DNA from: Blastococcus sp. TF02A-26
GTDB lineage: Bacteria; Actinomycetota; Actinomycetes; Mycobacteriales; Geodermatophilaceae
Assembly: GCF_003319125.1 (NCBI RefSeq)
Contig: NZ_QOHG01000005.1
Location: forward strand, 124,001-188,000
Direction: 5' to 3'
Length of the DNA stretch: 64,000 nucleotides
A model generated the notes under the pieces. The model saw nothing but the letters and a program-made list of their open reading frames with translations, was not told the origin of the DNA and ran no database searches. Position 1 is the first letter of the stretch, and the number at the start of each line of letters is the position of its first letter. Both the position numbers and the translations under genes were made by a program. Shown here piece after piece: positions 47,567 through 56,244 of this stretch.

Positions 47567-49294
47567 ATGGCACGCTCACGGTGGAAGTGGTCCGACTCGG
47601 ATGAGATCGAGCCAGAGACCGCCGCTGCCGGCATCGAGAGCTACCACCACCTGTACTCCTGGCGGGCTCACAACCCCGATCGCTTGCCCGACAATTGCGT
47701 CTACATCGGCATTGCGGGCGACCTCATCATGTCGCAGCCGAACACCAACCTGTTGGTTCTCGGGCCGTCCCAGGGAGTAGGTAAGACGTCGGGCAACGTG
47801 GTTGCCCAGGTGCTCTGCGCCCGGGGTCCTGTCATCGTCACCAGCTCCAAGGGGGACATCATCGCGCCGCTGGTCATGGCACGAGCCCTCGTGGGCACCG
47901 TCTGGTTCTACTCCCTCGACGGCGATGCCGTGCCGCCCGGTATGAATGAGCTGCGTTACTCACCAGTCCCAATGTGTCGAGACTGGGGCACAGCCCAACT
48001 GACAGCGACCGCCATTGTGAAGTCCTCGAAGGAGCCCGGTCAGGCCAGTAGCGACACCAACGCCTTCTTCGATGACCAGGCCGCCTTCACCTTGGCCTGC
48101 TTCCTCTTCTACGCAGCGCGCCTCGGCCATGACATGGCGTGGGTCGTCTCCATGATCAACAACCCACGCGATGGCGGGGACGGCCAGCCGTGGGGCATGG
48201 CCGAGATGTTGGCTGTCCTCGAGGAGCGGGGCCATGAGGACGTCGCTGACGCACTCGCCGGTCTCGCTAACGCCCCCGATCGCCAGCGTGCCAGCGTCTT
48301 TGCCACCGCGTCACGAGCCCTGCGCGCCTATTCGCTGCCGTCGGTGCTGGCCACCACCAAGGATCCCAATTTCAGCATCGATGCGTTCGTGGCCGGACAG
48401 CCGGAAGCGGAGCAAGAGTCCATGAACTGGGACGGCGACTGCCAGTTGGAGGGCGCCTACGACACCGTCTTCATCACCGCGGCCGAACAGACCCTGGTCA
48501 TGGGGCCAGTGGTTGCTGCCTTTCTCGCCCAGGCTCGCAGCCGACGCCGCAAGCTCTTCCGAGCTGACACCGATCCTGATCGTCCAGGCTTGGCGCATAG
48601 GCCGCCGCTGACCTTCATGCTCGACGAGCTGGCCACCATGGCTCCGATCTACGACCTGCCGGACCAGCTCGCCATCGGCAACGAAGGCATGGTCACCGTC
48701 GGCGTGCTGCAGGACATCAGCCAGGCCAAGCGCATCTGGGGTGCCGAGCTGGGCAAGGGGCTGCTCACCTTGTTCCAGAACGTCTTGATCTTCCGGGGTA
48801 TCCGAGACTCCGAGACGTTGCAGGCCATCAGCGCGATTGCCGGCCAGGCCTGGATCGAGGTTCAGGGCTCCAACCAGGGCACCTCGTCTTCCGGACTGTT
48901 CGACCCGGTCACCCAGTCCTCTGGCATGAGCGTGACCCAGCAGCTCGTGCCCGCTCTTCCCCTCGATGCCATCGTGCAAGGACACCCCCAGCACCCGGAC
49001 GCGGTGCTGTGGCTGCGCCCCGACGGCTCGCACCAGTGGGTCCACAACGCGCCCTACTACCGGGCTCGGCCGTGGGTGCCAATCCTGGTTCAGACGATGG
49101 AAGACATCGCCCGTCTGCCCCTCGATGACCCCCGGCGTCTGCTGCGGGTACCGAACCTCTTCGACGGCTACGTGGGCCACACCTTCGGCCTTGGGCACTG
49201 GGAACAGCGCTACTGGAACGCCCGCCAGCAGCTCGATCGGACCCGTCGATCCATTCTCGGCCGCAACGCCGCTGAGATGGGTGCTTCTCAGTGA
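47567..49294 (+). CDS. Type IV coupling protein (TraG/TraD-like)
   Basis: A 575-aa ATPase that links the relaxase complex to a secretion channel. Walker A: LLVLGPSQGVGKTSGNVV (about 61-78). Walker B: PLTFMLDELATMAPIYDLP. A TraM-recognition-like region (LPDQLAIGNEGMVTVGVLQDISQAKRIWG and FQNVLIFRGIRDSETLQAIS) is present. The N-terminal TM segments of TraG are absent; the protein starts with charged residues (MARSRWKWSDSDEIEPE), a soluble form common in actinobacteria where the membrane part is a separate protein, perhaps the next gene. ATG 47567 has CACGGAGGGC 6 nt before. Confidence 0.87.
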   Translation: MARSRWKWSDSDEIEPETAAAGIESYHHLYSWRAHNPDRLPDNCVYIGIAGDLIMSQPNTNLLVLGPSQGVGKTSGNVVAQVLCARGPVIVTSSKGDIIAPLVMARALVGTVWFYSLDGDAVPPGMNELRYSPVPMCRDWGTAQLTATAIVKSSKEPGQASSDTNAFFDDQAAFTLACFLFYAARLGHDMAWVVSMINNPRDGGDGQPWGMAEMLAVLEERGHEDVADALAGLANAPDRQRASVFATASRALRAYSLPSVLATTKDPNFSIDAFVAGQPEAEQESMNWDGDCQLEGAYDTVFITAAEQTLVMGPVVAAFLAQARSRRRKLFRADTDPDRPGLAHRPPLTFMLDELATMAPIYDLPDQLAIGNEGMVTVGVLQDISQAKRIWGAELGKGLLTLFQNVLIFRGIRDSETLQAISAIAGQAWIEVQGSNQGTSSSGLFDPVTQSSGMSVTQQLVPALPLDAIVQGHPQHPDAVLWLRPDGSHQWVHNAPYYRARPWVPILVQTMEDIARLPLDDPRRLLRVPNLFDGYVGHTFGLGHWEQRYWNARQQLDRTRRSILGRNAAEMGASQ

Positions 49295-49893
49295 ACTACG
49301 GCGAGATCAACAACGACTGGGTGCAGAGGCGTCGGCGCAAGGCAACGTCTGGTCCGCTTCCCAAGCTCATGCGCGCGGAACGTCCCGGCCGCTATTACCT
49401 GGGGATGCGCCTGCCGTCGAAGGGCCGCCGCCTCTTCACCGGCGCACTGGTCTACGCACCTGCGTGGCTCTGCTGGCTCTTCGTCATGAACAACCAGGAC
49501 GACATGTACGCGTCGGCCGACTCGGCCTTCTGGCGGTTCAATGCCGCCTTCCTCGCCTTCGCAGTAACGCTGGCTGGCTACTGGTTCTGCCTGTGCGTGG
49601 CCCCTCAACATGAGGGCCAGAACCTCTGGGCTCGCCGGATCATGGGCACGCGGGTGGTTTCGGTGCGCCAGGACGAATCCGGGGAAGTGCGCGTCTTCTA
49701 CCCGTCCAACTGGCAGCTCATGGTCCGCGCCGTGATGGTGATCTTCGTCGATGCCTACGTTGGCTGGCTGAGCGTGTGGTTCTCGAGGACGAACCGCTCC
49801 TGGGGAGACCGAGTGGCTCGCACCATCGTGATTCGTGAAGGAGAAGCCGAGCCGGAGTTGCCCTACGACTACGCGCGCTCCGAGTGGACCTGA
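49291..49893 (+). CDS. RDD-like membrane protein coupled to the coupling protein
   Basis: A 200-aa protein overlapping the previous stop (GTGA). It has TM segments near residues 50-66 (LFTGALVYAPAWLCWLFVM), 84-104 (FNAAFLAFAVTLAGYWFCLCV) and 147-165 (VRAVMVIFVDAYVGWLSVWF). The last is followed by RTNRSWGDRVARTIVIRE, a tail like the RDD family's (R-x-W-x-D-x-x-A-x-T-x-V). RDD proteins are of unknown function. Here, since the coupling protein lacks its own TM region, this gene may supply the membrane anchor; an inference from coupling. Confidence 0.62.
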   Translation: MNYGEINNDWVQRRRRKATSGPLPKLMRAERPGRYYLGMRLPSKGRRLFTGALVYAPAWLCWLFVMNNQDDMYASADSAFWRFNAAFLAFAVTLAGYWFCLCVAPQHEGQNLWARRIMGTRVVSVRQDESGEVRVFYPSNWQLMVRAVMVIFVDAYVGWLSVWFSRTNRSWGDRVARTIVIREGEAEPELPYDYARSEWT

Positions 49894-49901
49894 GGTAACC
49901 C

Positions 49902-50090
49902 TTGGACGCAGGCGACCGGCTGCTCTCGGTGGAGGAGGCCGCTGAGTACCTCAACGTCGGAGTGCGCTTCATCCGTCGGGTCGTAGCGGATCGACGCATC
50001 CCCTACGTCAAGGTCGGCAAGTACGTGCGCATCAAGAAGTCCGCCCTCGATGCCTTCATCGCGGCCAACACCATCGATCCTGTCGCATGA
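49902..50090 (+). CDS. xis: Excisionase-type HTH protein (Xis)
   Basis: A 62-aa protein with an HTH_17 motif: RLLSVEEAAEYLNVGVRFIRRVVADRRIPYVKVGKYVRIKKSALDAFI, the typical winged-helix of recombination directionality factors of actinobacterial elements. It starts at TTG 49902, 6 nt after GAGGTAA, and lies 42 bp before the integrase gene. It probably binds near the att sites to favour excision. Confidence 0.85.
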   Translation: MDAGDRLLSVEEAAEYLNVGVRFIRRVVADRRIPYVKVGKYVRIKKSALDAFIAANTIDPVA

Positions 50091-50132
50091 CCGCGCGACA
50101 CTGAGCGCCCCCTCAAAGGCTCGGAGGCTCTC

Positions 50133-51221
50133 ATGGCGCGGAGAAGCTTCGGCTCAGTGCGGCGCTTGCCCTCGGGGCGCTACCAGGCCAGCTACCTGGG
50201 CCCTGACGGCAAGCGTCGCACCGGGCCGCAGACCTTCATCGCCAAAGGCGATGCCACTCGGTGGCTGTCTCGCATCGAGACCGAGCTGTCGGCTGGCACC
50301 TGGGTCGATCCTGTCGCTGGCCAAGTGACCCTGCGCGCCTACGCCGCGGCCTGGCTGGCCCAGCGCACCGTGAGAGGCCGGCCGCTCGCGCCCCGGACCC
50401 TGCAGACCTACCAGCACAGCCTCGACGCGTGGCTGCTCCCGCCCCTCGGCGACCATCGACTCAGCGCGATCACCCCCGCTGTCGTGCGGACCTGGCACGC
50501 AGCAACGCTTAGCGCAACGGGCCCGACGGCGACACGACAGGCCTACGCTCTCCTGCGCTCCATCCTCAGCACCGCGATGGCCGACGACGCCATTGCCCGC
50601 AACCCCTGTCGCATTACGGGCGCGGGTCAGCCGTCGAGCCCCGAGCGCCCGCTGCTCGACCTGGACACCGTCCTCGCGCTCATCGACGCCATGCCCGTCT
50701 ACCTCCGGACGGCAACAGCCACGATCTTCTGGGCGCACCTGCGCATCGGCGAAGCCGTGGCCCTACAGCGTCGCGACGTCGATTTGAGCGCAGCAACGCT
50801 GCGCATCGAGCGCCAGCACGTCGAGATTCGCAGTCAGGGTCCTGTGGAGACGGCCCCCAAGGTCGCCAGTCAGCGCACTATCGCTCTGCCCAACCAAGCC
50901 GTTGCGCTCCTTGGCCAGCATCTGCACGACCACCCGGGCCTGCCTCAGTCGTATCTCTTCACGCGCCGCGATGGCAGCCAGCTGCGGGCCATGCACGTGC
51001 AGAACGCCTGGCAGACCGCTCGCAAGAAGGTCGCGCGACCCGACGTGCATCTCCATGACCTCCGCCATGCCGGCTTGACGCTCACCGCACAGTTGGGCGG
51101 CACCCTCGCCGAGGTGCAGCGTCGAGCAGGCCATGCCAGCGCTCGGGCCGCGTTGATCTACCAGCACGCTGCTGCCAGTCGGGATCAGGACCTGGCGGCA
51201 TTGCTGTCGAAGCTGGGCTGA
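50133..51221 (+). CDS. int: Tyrosine integrase of the element
   Basis: A 362-aa site-specific recombinase. N-terminal arm-binding part with an AP2-like three-strand (SFGSVRRLPSGRYQASYLGPDGKRR, about 5-30), core-binding SAM-like domain (TLQTYQHSLDAWLLPPLGDHRLSAITPAVVRTWH), catalytic domain with Arg in FWAHLRIGEAVAL, Lys in TAPKVASQRTIAL, HxxR in LHDLRHAGLTL, His in RAGHASARAALIY and Tyr in YQH. It lies about 730 bp from attR and is co-directional with Xis. Target: tRNA-Ser anticodon loop. Confidence 0.9.
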   Translation: MARRSFGSVRRLPSGRYQASYLGPDGKRRTGPQTFIAKGDATRWLSRIETELSAGTWVDPVAGQVTLRAYAAAWLAQRTVRGRPLAPRTLQTYQHSLDAWLLPPLGDHRLSAITPAVVRTWHAATLSATGPTATRQAYALLRSILSTAMADDAIARNPCRITGAGQPSSPERPLLDLDTVLALIDAMPVYLRTATATIFWAHLRIGEAVALQRRDVDLSAATLRIERQHVEIRSQGPVETAPKVASQRTIALPNQAVALLGQHLHDHPGLPQSYLFTRRDGSQLRAMHVQNAWQTARKKVARPDVHLHDLRHAGLTLTAQLGGTLAEVQRRAGHASARAALIYQHAAASRDQDLAALLSKLG

Positions 51222-51814
51222 TCCCCAGGGGCCTTGGCTGTTTCCTCGAGAACCTCCGCCAGGTCTCGGCGAGCTGCTTGAACGGCCTCGATCGCGGCGT
51301 CCACCCGCGCCCGCCACGGCCGCCCGAGAGGGCCGGCCAGCAGCACCTCGGGGACGCGTAAGGGGATCGAGCTAACAGCGGTCGTCGCGACCTCGAAGGC
51401 ATCAGCGACCGCTGACACGGCATCGCGCACGGACGGTCGCGCCGTGAGTCGCACCCGCGACAGCGGAACCGCGAACTCGGCGGCAGCCTCGAAGACCTCT
51501 CGATGCCACTGCTGAGCCCACGCTGGCCCAAGGAGCCGGCGACGAACCGCTGGGCGTCCCACCAACCCGACCATGGTCCGCAGGCGTCCCAGCGCCATTG
51601 CCACTGCAGCGTCGAAGGCCACGCAGGCTTCGACTTCGCTGGTCCACGCCGCGCGGCGCTGTTCGGACCCACGCACCGCGGCTTGCTCAGCGAACTCCGC
51701 TCGTTGGATTCGGAGTTGCTGACGGCCGTTGCGCCACACCACGTAGATCGAGCCCGCCACTGCGATCACTGCTGCCAGCAGCGTTGCGAGCGCCGGGATG
51801 CGCACGTCACCCAT
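51185..51814 (-). CDS. Single-TM hypothetical protein at right end of element
   Basis: A 209-aa protein: a TM segment near the N-terminus (IPALATLLAAVIAVAGSIYVVW, about 5-26), then a basic and Ala-rich cytoplasmic helical part (RNGRQQLRIQRAEFAEQAAVRGS). It resembles other short membrane proteins beside actinobacterial integrases. It overlaps the 3' end of int by 37 bp on the opposite strand. No function is known. Its role may be element maintenance or entry exclusion; this is only a guess. Confidence 0.55.
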   Translation of the reverse strand: MGDVRIPALATLLAAVIAVAGSIYVVWRNGRQQLRIQRAEFAEQAAVRGSEQRRAAWTSEVEACVAFDAAVAMALGRLRTMVGLVGRPAVRRRLLGPAWAQQWHREVFEAAAEFAVPLSRVRLTARPSVRDAVSAVADAFEVATTAVSSIPLRVPEVLLAGPLGRPWRARVDAAIEAVQAARRDLAEVLEETAKAPGDQPSFDSNAARS

Positions 51815-51864
51815 GGCGACTTCCTACGCGACACAGCTGCGTTGACCCGGCACGCAGGCGAAGC

Positions 51865-51886
51865 GTTGTCGCACAGCCGTTGCACG
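51865..51886 (+). repeat. Right arm-type repeats, candidate integrase sites
   Basis: GTTGTCGCAC (51865-51874) and CCGTTGCACG (51877-51886) share the core TTGYYGCACG in the same direction, 12 bp apart, like the pair at 27647-27668. They lie 62-83 bp inside attR, fitting arm-type sites. Confidence 0.4.
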
Positions 51887-51947
51887 GCGAGCCAACGAGC
51901 GGTACTAACGAGGCGCTGACCAGGGACATTGCTCAATGCCTAGCAGC

Positions 51948-51986
51948 TTTCAAGACCGCCGCCATCGGCCACTAGGCGAGCCCTCC
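51948..51986 (-). pseudogene. Displaced chromosomal 5' half of tRNA-Ser with attR core
   Basis: Minus strand GGAGGGCTCG...GGCGGTCTTGAAA, 39 nt, matches the 5' half of the tRNA at 27549-27511 at 34 of 39 positions. It breaks off in the anticodon loop at 51948; beyond it the 3' partner stem has GCTGC where ACCGC is needed, so it cannot form a tRNA. The 15-bp core 51948-51962 equals attL. Beyond 51986 is chromosomal flank. This is the original 5' half left after integration. Confidence 0.85.
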
Positions 51987-52025
51987 TGGCCGGTCGAGGC
52001 TAGCGCCCGCACGGGGACCGCAGCG

Positions 52026-52796
52026 TCACCCGGTGAGCAGCATGCCGCCGTTGACGTCGATGACCTGCCCGTTGATCCAGGCACCGGCGTCGGAGAGGAG
52101 CAGCGCGGCCAGCCCCGCGACGTCGTCGGGCTCGCCCAGCCGCGGGCTCCACGTCTGCGCCAGCGCCGCGGCGAGGAACGCTGGTGACAGCTGCGCCCGG
52201 GCGTTGTCGGTCAGCACCACCCCGTAGCTCAGCGCGTTGCAGCGGACGCCCCGCTTGCCCCAGGTGGCGGCCACGTGCCGGGTCAGCGTCTCCACCCCGG
52301 CCTTCGCCGCCTGGTAGGCGATCCGGGTCGTGCCGGCGCCACGGGCGGCGTTGGACGACGTGTTGACGATCGACCCGCCACCCCCGTCCAGCATGAGCGG
52401 GATCGCCGTCCGGCAGGTCGCGGCGTAGGCCAGCAGGTGGGAGCGCAACTGCAGGTCCCACGTCCCGTCGGGCGTGGAGACGACGTCACCGTCGTGCCGG
52501 TGCGCGGCGGGGTTGCCGGCCACGTTGTGCAGCCCGTCGAGCCGGCCGTAGCGCTCGACCGCCGTCCCGATGAGGGCGGCGCTGCTGGCCGGGTCGCCCA
52601 TGTCGAACGCGACGGCCACCGCCTCGCCGCCGCCGGCCCGGATCGCCGCGGCGACCTCCTCGGCCCGGTCGACGTCGATGTCGCCGACCACGACCCGGGC
52701 ACCGGAGGCGCCGAGCAGGCGGGCCGTCGCCCGGCCGGTCCCCCCGCCACCGCCGGCGACCACGACGACCCTGCCCTCGAGACCGTCCACGCGCAC
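52026..52796 (-). CDS. SDR-family oxidoreductase
   Basis: A 256-aa classical short-chain dehydrogenase. TGxxxGxG replaced by GGGGGTGRATA (VVVAGGGGGTGRATARLLG, residues 10-28), NAG region present as HNVAGNPA, catalytic Ser in SIVNTSSNAARG, YxxxK as YQAAKAGVETL, and NGQVIDVNGGML near the end. NAD(H) binding is suggested by Asp in VVVGDIDVDRAEE. Substrate unknown. It is the first chromosomal gene after attR, and its stop lies 40 bp from the tRNA remnant. Divergent from the SDR gene at 52862. Confidence 0.85.
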   Translation of the reverse strand: MRVDGLEGRVVVVAGGGGGTGRATARLLGASGARVVVGDIDVDRAEEVAAAIRAGGGEAVAVAFDMGDPASSAALIGTAVERYGRLDGLHNVAGNPAAHRHDGDVVSTPDGTWDLQLRSHLLAYAATCRTAIPLMLDGGGGSIVNTSSNAARGAGTTRIAYQAAKAGVETLTRHVAATWGKRGVRCNALSYGVVLTDNARAQLSPAFLAAALAQTWSPRLGEPDDVAGLAALLLSDAGAWINGQVIDVNGGMLLTG

Positions 52797-52861
52797 CCCT
52801 CCACTGCTAATGATTGACCCGCAGCGGAGCGGAGCCTCCGCGCCGTGTCAAGGGAGGAACC

Positions 52862-53620
52862 GTGGACGGACGGCTGACCGGCCGCGTGGCGATCGTGACC
52901 GGGGCGGGCCAGGGCGCCGGCCGGGGCTGTGCCCTGGCGCTGGCCGCCGAGGGTGCGTCGGTGGTCTGCGTGGGGCGCACCCGCGCGCCGCTGGAGTCGG
53001 TCGCCGCGCAGATCGCCGCGGCCGGCGGCACGGCGCGCGTCTCCCCGGCCGACGTCACCGGCGCGGCGGCTCGGCTCGCGGTCGTGGACGACACCGTCGC
53101 GGCGTTCGGCCGGCTCGACGTCCTCGTCAACGCCGCGCAGGCGCCCGCGATGCGGGCGGCCGACCTGCTCGACGTCACCGACGCGGAGATCGCCGAGCTG
53201 TGGACGTCGGGCCCGGTGGCCACGCTCGCCCTCATGCGCGCCTGCCACCCGCACATGAAGGCGGCCGGCGGGGGGTCGATCGTCAACTTCGCCAGCGGCG
53301 CGCTGCGCCGGCCCGCCCACTACGGCGTCTACGCCGGCGTGAAGGCGGCCATCGAGACGATCGGCGTCGCCGCGGCGGTCGAGTGGGGACCCGACGGCAT
53401 CCGCACCAACACCGTCGTCCCGATCGTCGAGTCGCCGTCGCTGGACCTCGACCTCACGGCCGAGCAGCGCGAGCGGTACCGCGCCGGGATCCCGCTGGGC
53501 CGGATCGGCCGGCCGGAGGAGGACGTCGGCCGGGCCGTCGCCTTCCTGGCCGGGGACGACGCCGCCTACGTCAGCGGGAACACGCTGCGACTGGACGGAG
53601 CCGCCTGGAGCGCCCGCTGA
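52862..53620 (+). CDS. SDR-family oxidoreductase
   Basis: A 252-aa short-chain dehydrogenase. TGxxxGxG: VTGAGQGAGRG (residues 10-20), Asp-like switch VCVGRTRAP (Arg, suggesting NADP), NAG replaced by VNAAQAPA, catalytic Ser in VNFASGALRR, YxxxK as YAGVKAAIETI. The family ends with GNTLRLDGAAW. GTG 52862 has GGGAGGA 6 nt upstream. The two divergent SDR genes, 65 bp apart, may share one pathway; the substrate is unknown. Confidence 0.85.
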   Translation: MDGRLTGRVAIVTGAGQGAGRGCALALAAEGASVVCVGRTRAPLESVAAQIAAAGGTARVSPADVTGAAARLAVVDDTVAAFGRLDVLVNAAQAPAMRAADLLDVTDAEIAELWTSGPVATLALMRACHPHMKAAGGGSIVNFASGALRRPAHYGVYAGVKAAIETIGVAAAVEWGPDGIRTNTVVPIVESPSLDLDLTAEQRERYRAGIPLGRIGRPEEDVGRAVAFLAGDDAAYVSGNTLRLDGAAWSAR

Positions 53621-53676
53621 GCGGTCCGGGCCCGTGGCATGCTGCGCGCACTCCCGAACGACCGGCAGGAGAGCGC

Positions 53677-56157
53677 GTGCCCACCCCGTATGCCAGCGTC
53701 GGCGGCAGCGATCCCGGCCTGCGCGAGCACGCCGCCGAGGTGCGCCGCCGCGGACTGCCCCTGGTGCCGGCGGCGGAGGGGGTCACCTTCCGCCTCGACG
53801 TCGACGCCGGCGGCGGGCTGCTCGGCGTGACCTCGGCCGACGCCGGGGAGGACAGCGCCGTCCCCGGGTTCTGGGCCGGCCCGGTCACCACCGTCGTCTG
53901 CCGGGAGCTCCTGGCCGACCACGAGGACTTCTGGCGCTCCCGCCTGGTCGCCGACCTCCCCGGCGCGGACGACGTGCAGCTGGTCACCGGCCTCGTCGAC
54001 CTCGCGCACGCCGGACCGGGTGCCTACCGCCGCGGCCGCACCACCCGGCTGCGGCTGTCGCTGGCCGCGGAGCGCGTCTCGACCGGAGACGCGGAGCCCG
54101 CGCTCTCCTGCCCGCCCGGGGAGCCCCTCGCCGCGGTGACCGGCGTCGTCCGCGCGGCGCAGCGCCGGACGTCGGGCCGCACCGGGCGCTCGTTCGCGGT
54201 GCTCACCGTGGACACCGCCGGACTGGCCCTCGACGTCTGCGCCGCGCCGGAGGTCCTCGCCGACCTGCCGGCGGAGGGGTCGACCGTCACCGCGGTCGGC
54301 CGGCTCGTCGGCGTCTTCGCCGGCACCGTCGGCGAGCTGGCACCGGAGCTGTCCCCCGACGTCGAGCCGCCCCTGGTCGTCACCGCCCGGCCCGTGGTGG
54401 TCCCGCGCGCGCCCGTGCCGCTGCTCGCACCCGCCGACGCCGCCGACCGGCCGGCGAGCACCCCCCTGCTGGAGCTCCCCCGCAGCGCCCAGGTGCTCGC
54501 GCCGATGGTGCACACCGCAGGCGCGACCGACGCCGGGGTCGTCGCCTGCTGCGTCGACTGGGACGGCCGCTGGCAGCTGCGCCGCTTCGCCCCCGGCGCG
54601 GTCGTCCCCGACGGCGTCGTCGACCTCGCCGGGCACCCCGAGCAGTGCGTCGTCCACCGCGGCGGCGTCGCCGTCGTCGTCGGCCGGGAGCTGCTGGTGC
54701 TCGACGCCGGCCTGCAGCTGCTGCACCGGACCGCGTTCCCCCCGCACGGGCTGCTGCACCTGGTCGCCTCGCCGTCGGCCGTGCACGTGCTGGTCACCGA
54801 GCCCGCCGGGCCGGCCGACGCGCCCGACGACGCCGGGCGCCGTGCCGTGGCCCAGGGCGCGACGGTGCACCGCTACCGGCTGCACCGGCTGGACCTCGTC
54901 CGCCTCGGCGACCCCGCGGCCGACCCGTGGCAGCGGATGCAGCTGCCGGTCAGCGGGATCTACCCGCCGACCGCGCCGAGCGAGGTGCCCGGCTGGGTCG
55001 AGCCGACGGCGGCCGACACCCGGGGCGAGGGCCTCTGGTTCGCCGTCCCCGGACGCGACGCCTGGGACCGGCCGGCCCAGCACCACCTGACCGTCTCCGC
55101 CGAGGGCGCGCTGGCCATGCAGACCGACCCCGACGGCCCGCCGTGGGCCACCGGCCGGCTCCGGCACGGGGAGGTGCTGCTCACCGCCGACTCCTCGGGA
55201 CCGGCGGTGGACGGCCGGCGACCGGCGTCGACCGGCCCGGTCGCCGCCCGGCTGCTGACCGGGGAGGTGCCGGCCGCGGTCGCCACCCGGTTCGACGGGC
55301 AGGGCACGGTCCTGTTCGAGCTCCGCGCCGGCGGGTGGACGCAGGTGGCCGCCACCCCGCGCGCGGTGCTGGTCAGCTCGGCGGTGGACCGGCGCACCGC
55401 CGCCCGCTGGTACGGCTTCTCCGGCTCCGACTCCCCCGGCGTCCTCGGTGTGGTGACCGGCGAGGGCGCCCTCCGCCCGGTCCTGCAGACGCGGGAGCCG
55501 TTCGCGCTCGTCGCCGTCGCCGCCGACGCCGCGGTCGCGACGACGCCCTCCCCCGGCGCACCCGTGTTGGACCTGCGCGACGGCCGGTTGCGGGCGTCCG
55601 CCGGTCCCGGCGACGCGACCGCCCGCCCTGGTCCAGGTGGGGACGTCGTGGTGAGCGGGCCGGAGTGGACCGACAGCCGGCTGCGGGCACGGGTGCCCGA
55701 CGGGTGGTCGGTCGCCGAGAGCTGGACCCTGCGGGCGCCCGACGGGCAGTCGACCGTCGTCGTCTCCCGGGAACCGCTGCCGCCGGGCGTCGGGGCCGAG
55801 CAGTACGCCCAGGGCCACGGCGACCGGCTGGTCGCAGAGTTCCCGCAGTACCAGCAGCACGTGCTCACGGTGCTGCCGCTGGCCTCGGGGCCGGCCTACG
55901 CGCGGCTGTTCTCCTGGGCCGCGCCGGGCGGCGCGCGGATCACCCAGGTGCAGGTGTACGCGACCGCGCCGGGCACCGGGTTCACCGCGTCGGCCACCAC
56001 GTCCGCGGCGTCGTTCGGCGCCGTCGCCCAGGTGGTCGACGACGTCCTGCGCTCCCTGGATTTCGACACGGGCGCGCCCCGGGGTGCCCCCGCACCGACG
56101 GGCGGGTCGACGGCGGCCACCGTCCTCGCCCAGCTGCCACCCCGTCCCCCGGCCTGA
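53677..56157 (+). CDS. Large protein of unknown function with DcrB-like C-terminus
   Basis: An 826-aa soluble protein without a signal peptide. Residues 120-215 (PLAAVTGVVRAAQRRTSGRTGRSFAVLTVDTAG and AEGSTVTAVGRLVGVFAG) look like an OB-type fold. Residues 270-660 are rich in short strands with repeated W, H and D, suggesting a beta-propeller-like body. Residues 680-800 (DGWSVAESWTLRAPDGQSTVVVSREPLPPG, EQYAQGHGDRLVAEFPQYQQHVLTVLPLASGPAYARLFSW, AVAQVVDDVLRSLDF) match the DcrB/DUF1795 layout of a PsbP-like module. It is not close to any protein I know by name. GTG 53677 follows GGCAGGAGAG. Confidence 0.65.
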   Translation: MPTPYASVGGSDPGLREHAAEVRRRGLPLVPAAEGVTFRLDVDAGGGLLGVTSADAGEDSAVPGFWAGPVTTVVCRELLADHEDFWRSRLVADLPGADDVQLVTGLVDLAHAGPGAYRRGRTTRLRLSLAAERVSTGDAEPALSCPPGEPLAAVTGVVRAAQRRTSGRTGRSFAVLTVDTAGLALDVCAAPEVLADLPAEGSTVTAVGRLVGVFAGTVGELAPELSPDVEPPLVVTARPVVVPRAPVPLLAPADAADRPASTPLLELPRSAQVLAPMVHTAGATDAGVVACCVDWDGRWQLRRFAPGAVVPDGVVDLAGHPEQCVVHRGGVAVVVGRELLVLDAGLQLLHRTAFPPHGLLHLVASPSAVHVLVTEPAGPADAPDDAGRRAVAQGATVHRYRLHRLDLVRLGDPAADPWQRMQLPVSGIYPPTAPSEVPGWVEPTAADTRGEGLWFAVPGRDAWDRPAQHHLTVSAEGALAMQTDPDGPPWATGRLRHGEVLLTADSSGPAVDGRRPASTGPVAARLLTGEVPAAVATRFDGQGTVLFELRAGGWTQVAATPRAVLVSSAVDRRTAARWYGFSGSDSPGVLGVVTGEGALRPVLQTREPFALVAVAADAAVATTPSPGAPVLDLRDGRLRASAGPGDATARPGPGGDVVVSGPEWTDSRLRARVPDGWSVAESWTLRAPDGQSTVVVSREPLPPGVGAEQYAQGHGDRLVAEFPQYQQHVLTVLPLASGPAYARLFSWAAPGGARITQVQVYATAPGTGFTASATTSAASFGAVAQVVDDVLRSLDFDTGAPRGAPAPTGGSTAATVLAQLPPRPPA

Positions 56158-56244
56158 CCGCGGGCCGGGCGGCGGCCCTCGGCGACACGGGCGGCACCGC
56201 GCCTCGAGGGCCGGGTCAGCGGCGGACCGGCCCGTCGCAGGAGC

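Larger units (their letters stand above)
27511..51962. mobile_element. 24.4-kb integrative mobilizable element in tRNA-Ser
   Basis: Boundaries are the 15-bp cores at 27511-27525 and 51948-51962. Content: excisionase and tyrosine integrase next to the right end, MobF relaxase, coupling protein, RDD-like membrane protein, ParA with an RHH partner, HTH replication-like protein, RHH protein, HNH endonuclease, type III restriction-modification, abortive-infection and DUF4145-like genes, PIN-like toxin-antitoxin, a second tyrosine recombinase and an IS3-type insertion. No VirB4 or other mating-pair-formation gene was recognised, so it may depend on a helper. Third-position GC is visibly lower than the flanks in the region 30000-42500, as expected of acquired DNA. 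Five clusters of a 9-bp repeat are confined to it. Confidence 0.85.

Noticed and set aside
27511-51962. The element as a prophage
   Set aside because: No capsid, terminase, portal or lysis genes are recognisable, while relaxase, coupling protein and partition genes are.
51948-51986. A second functional tRNA-Ser
   Set aside because: Only the 5' half is present; the sequence beyond the anticodon loop cannot pair with the anticodon stem, and no variable or T arm follows.
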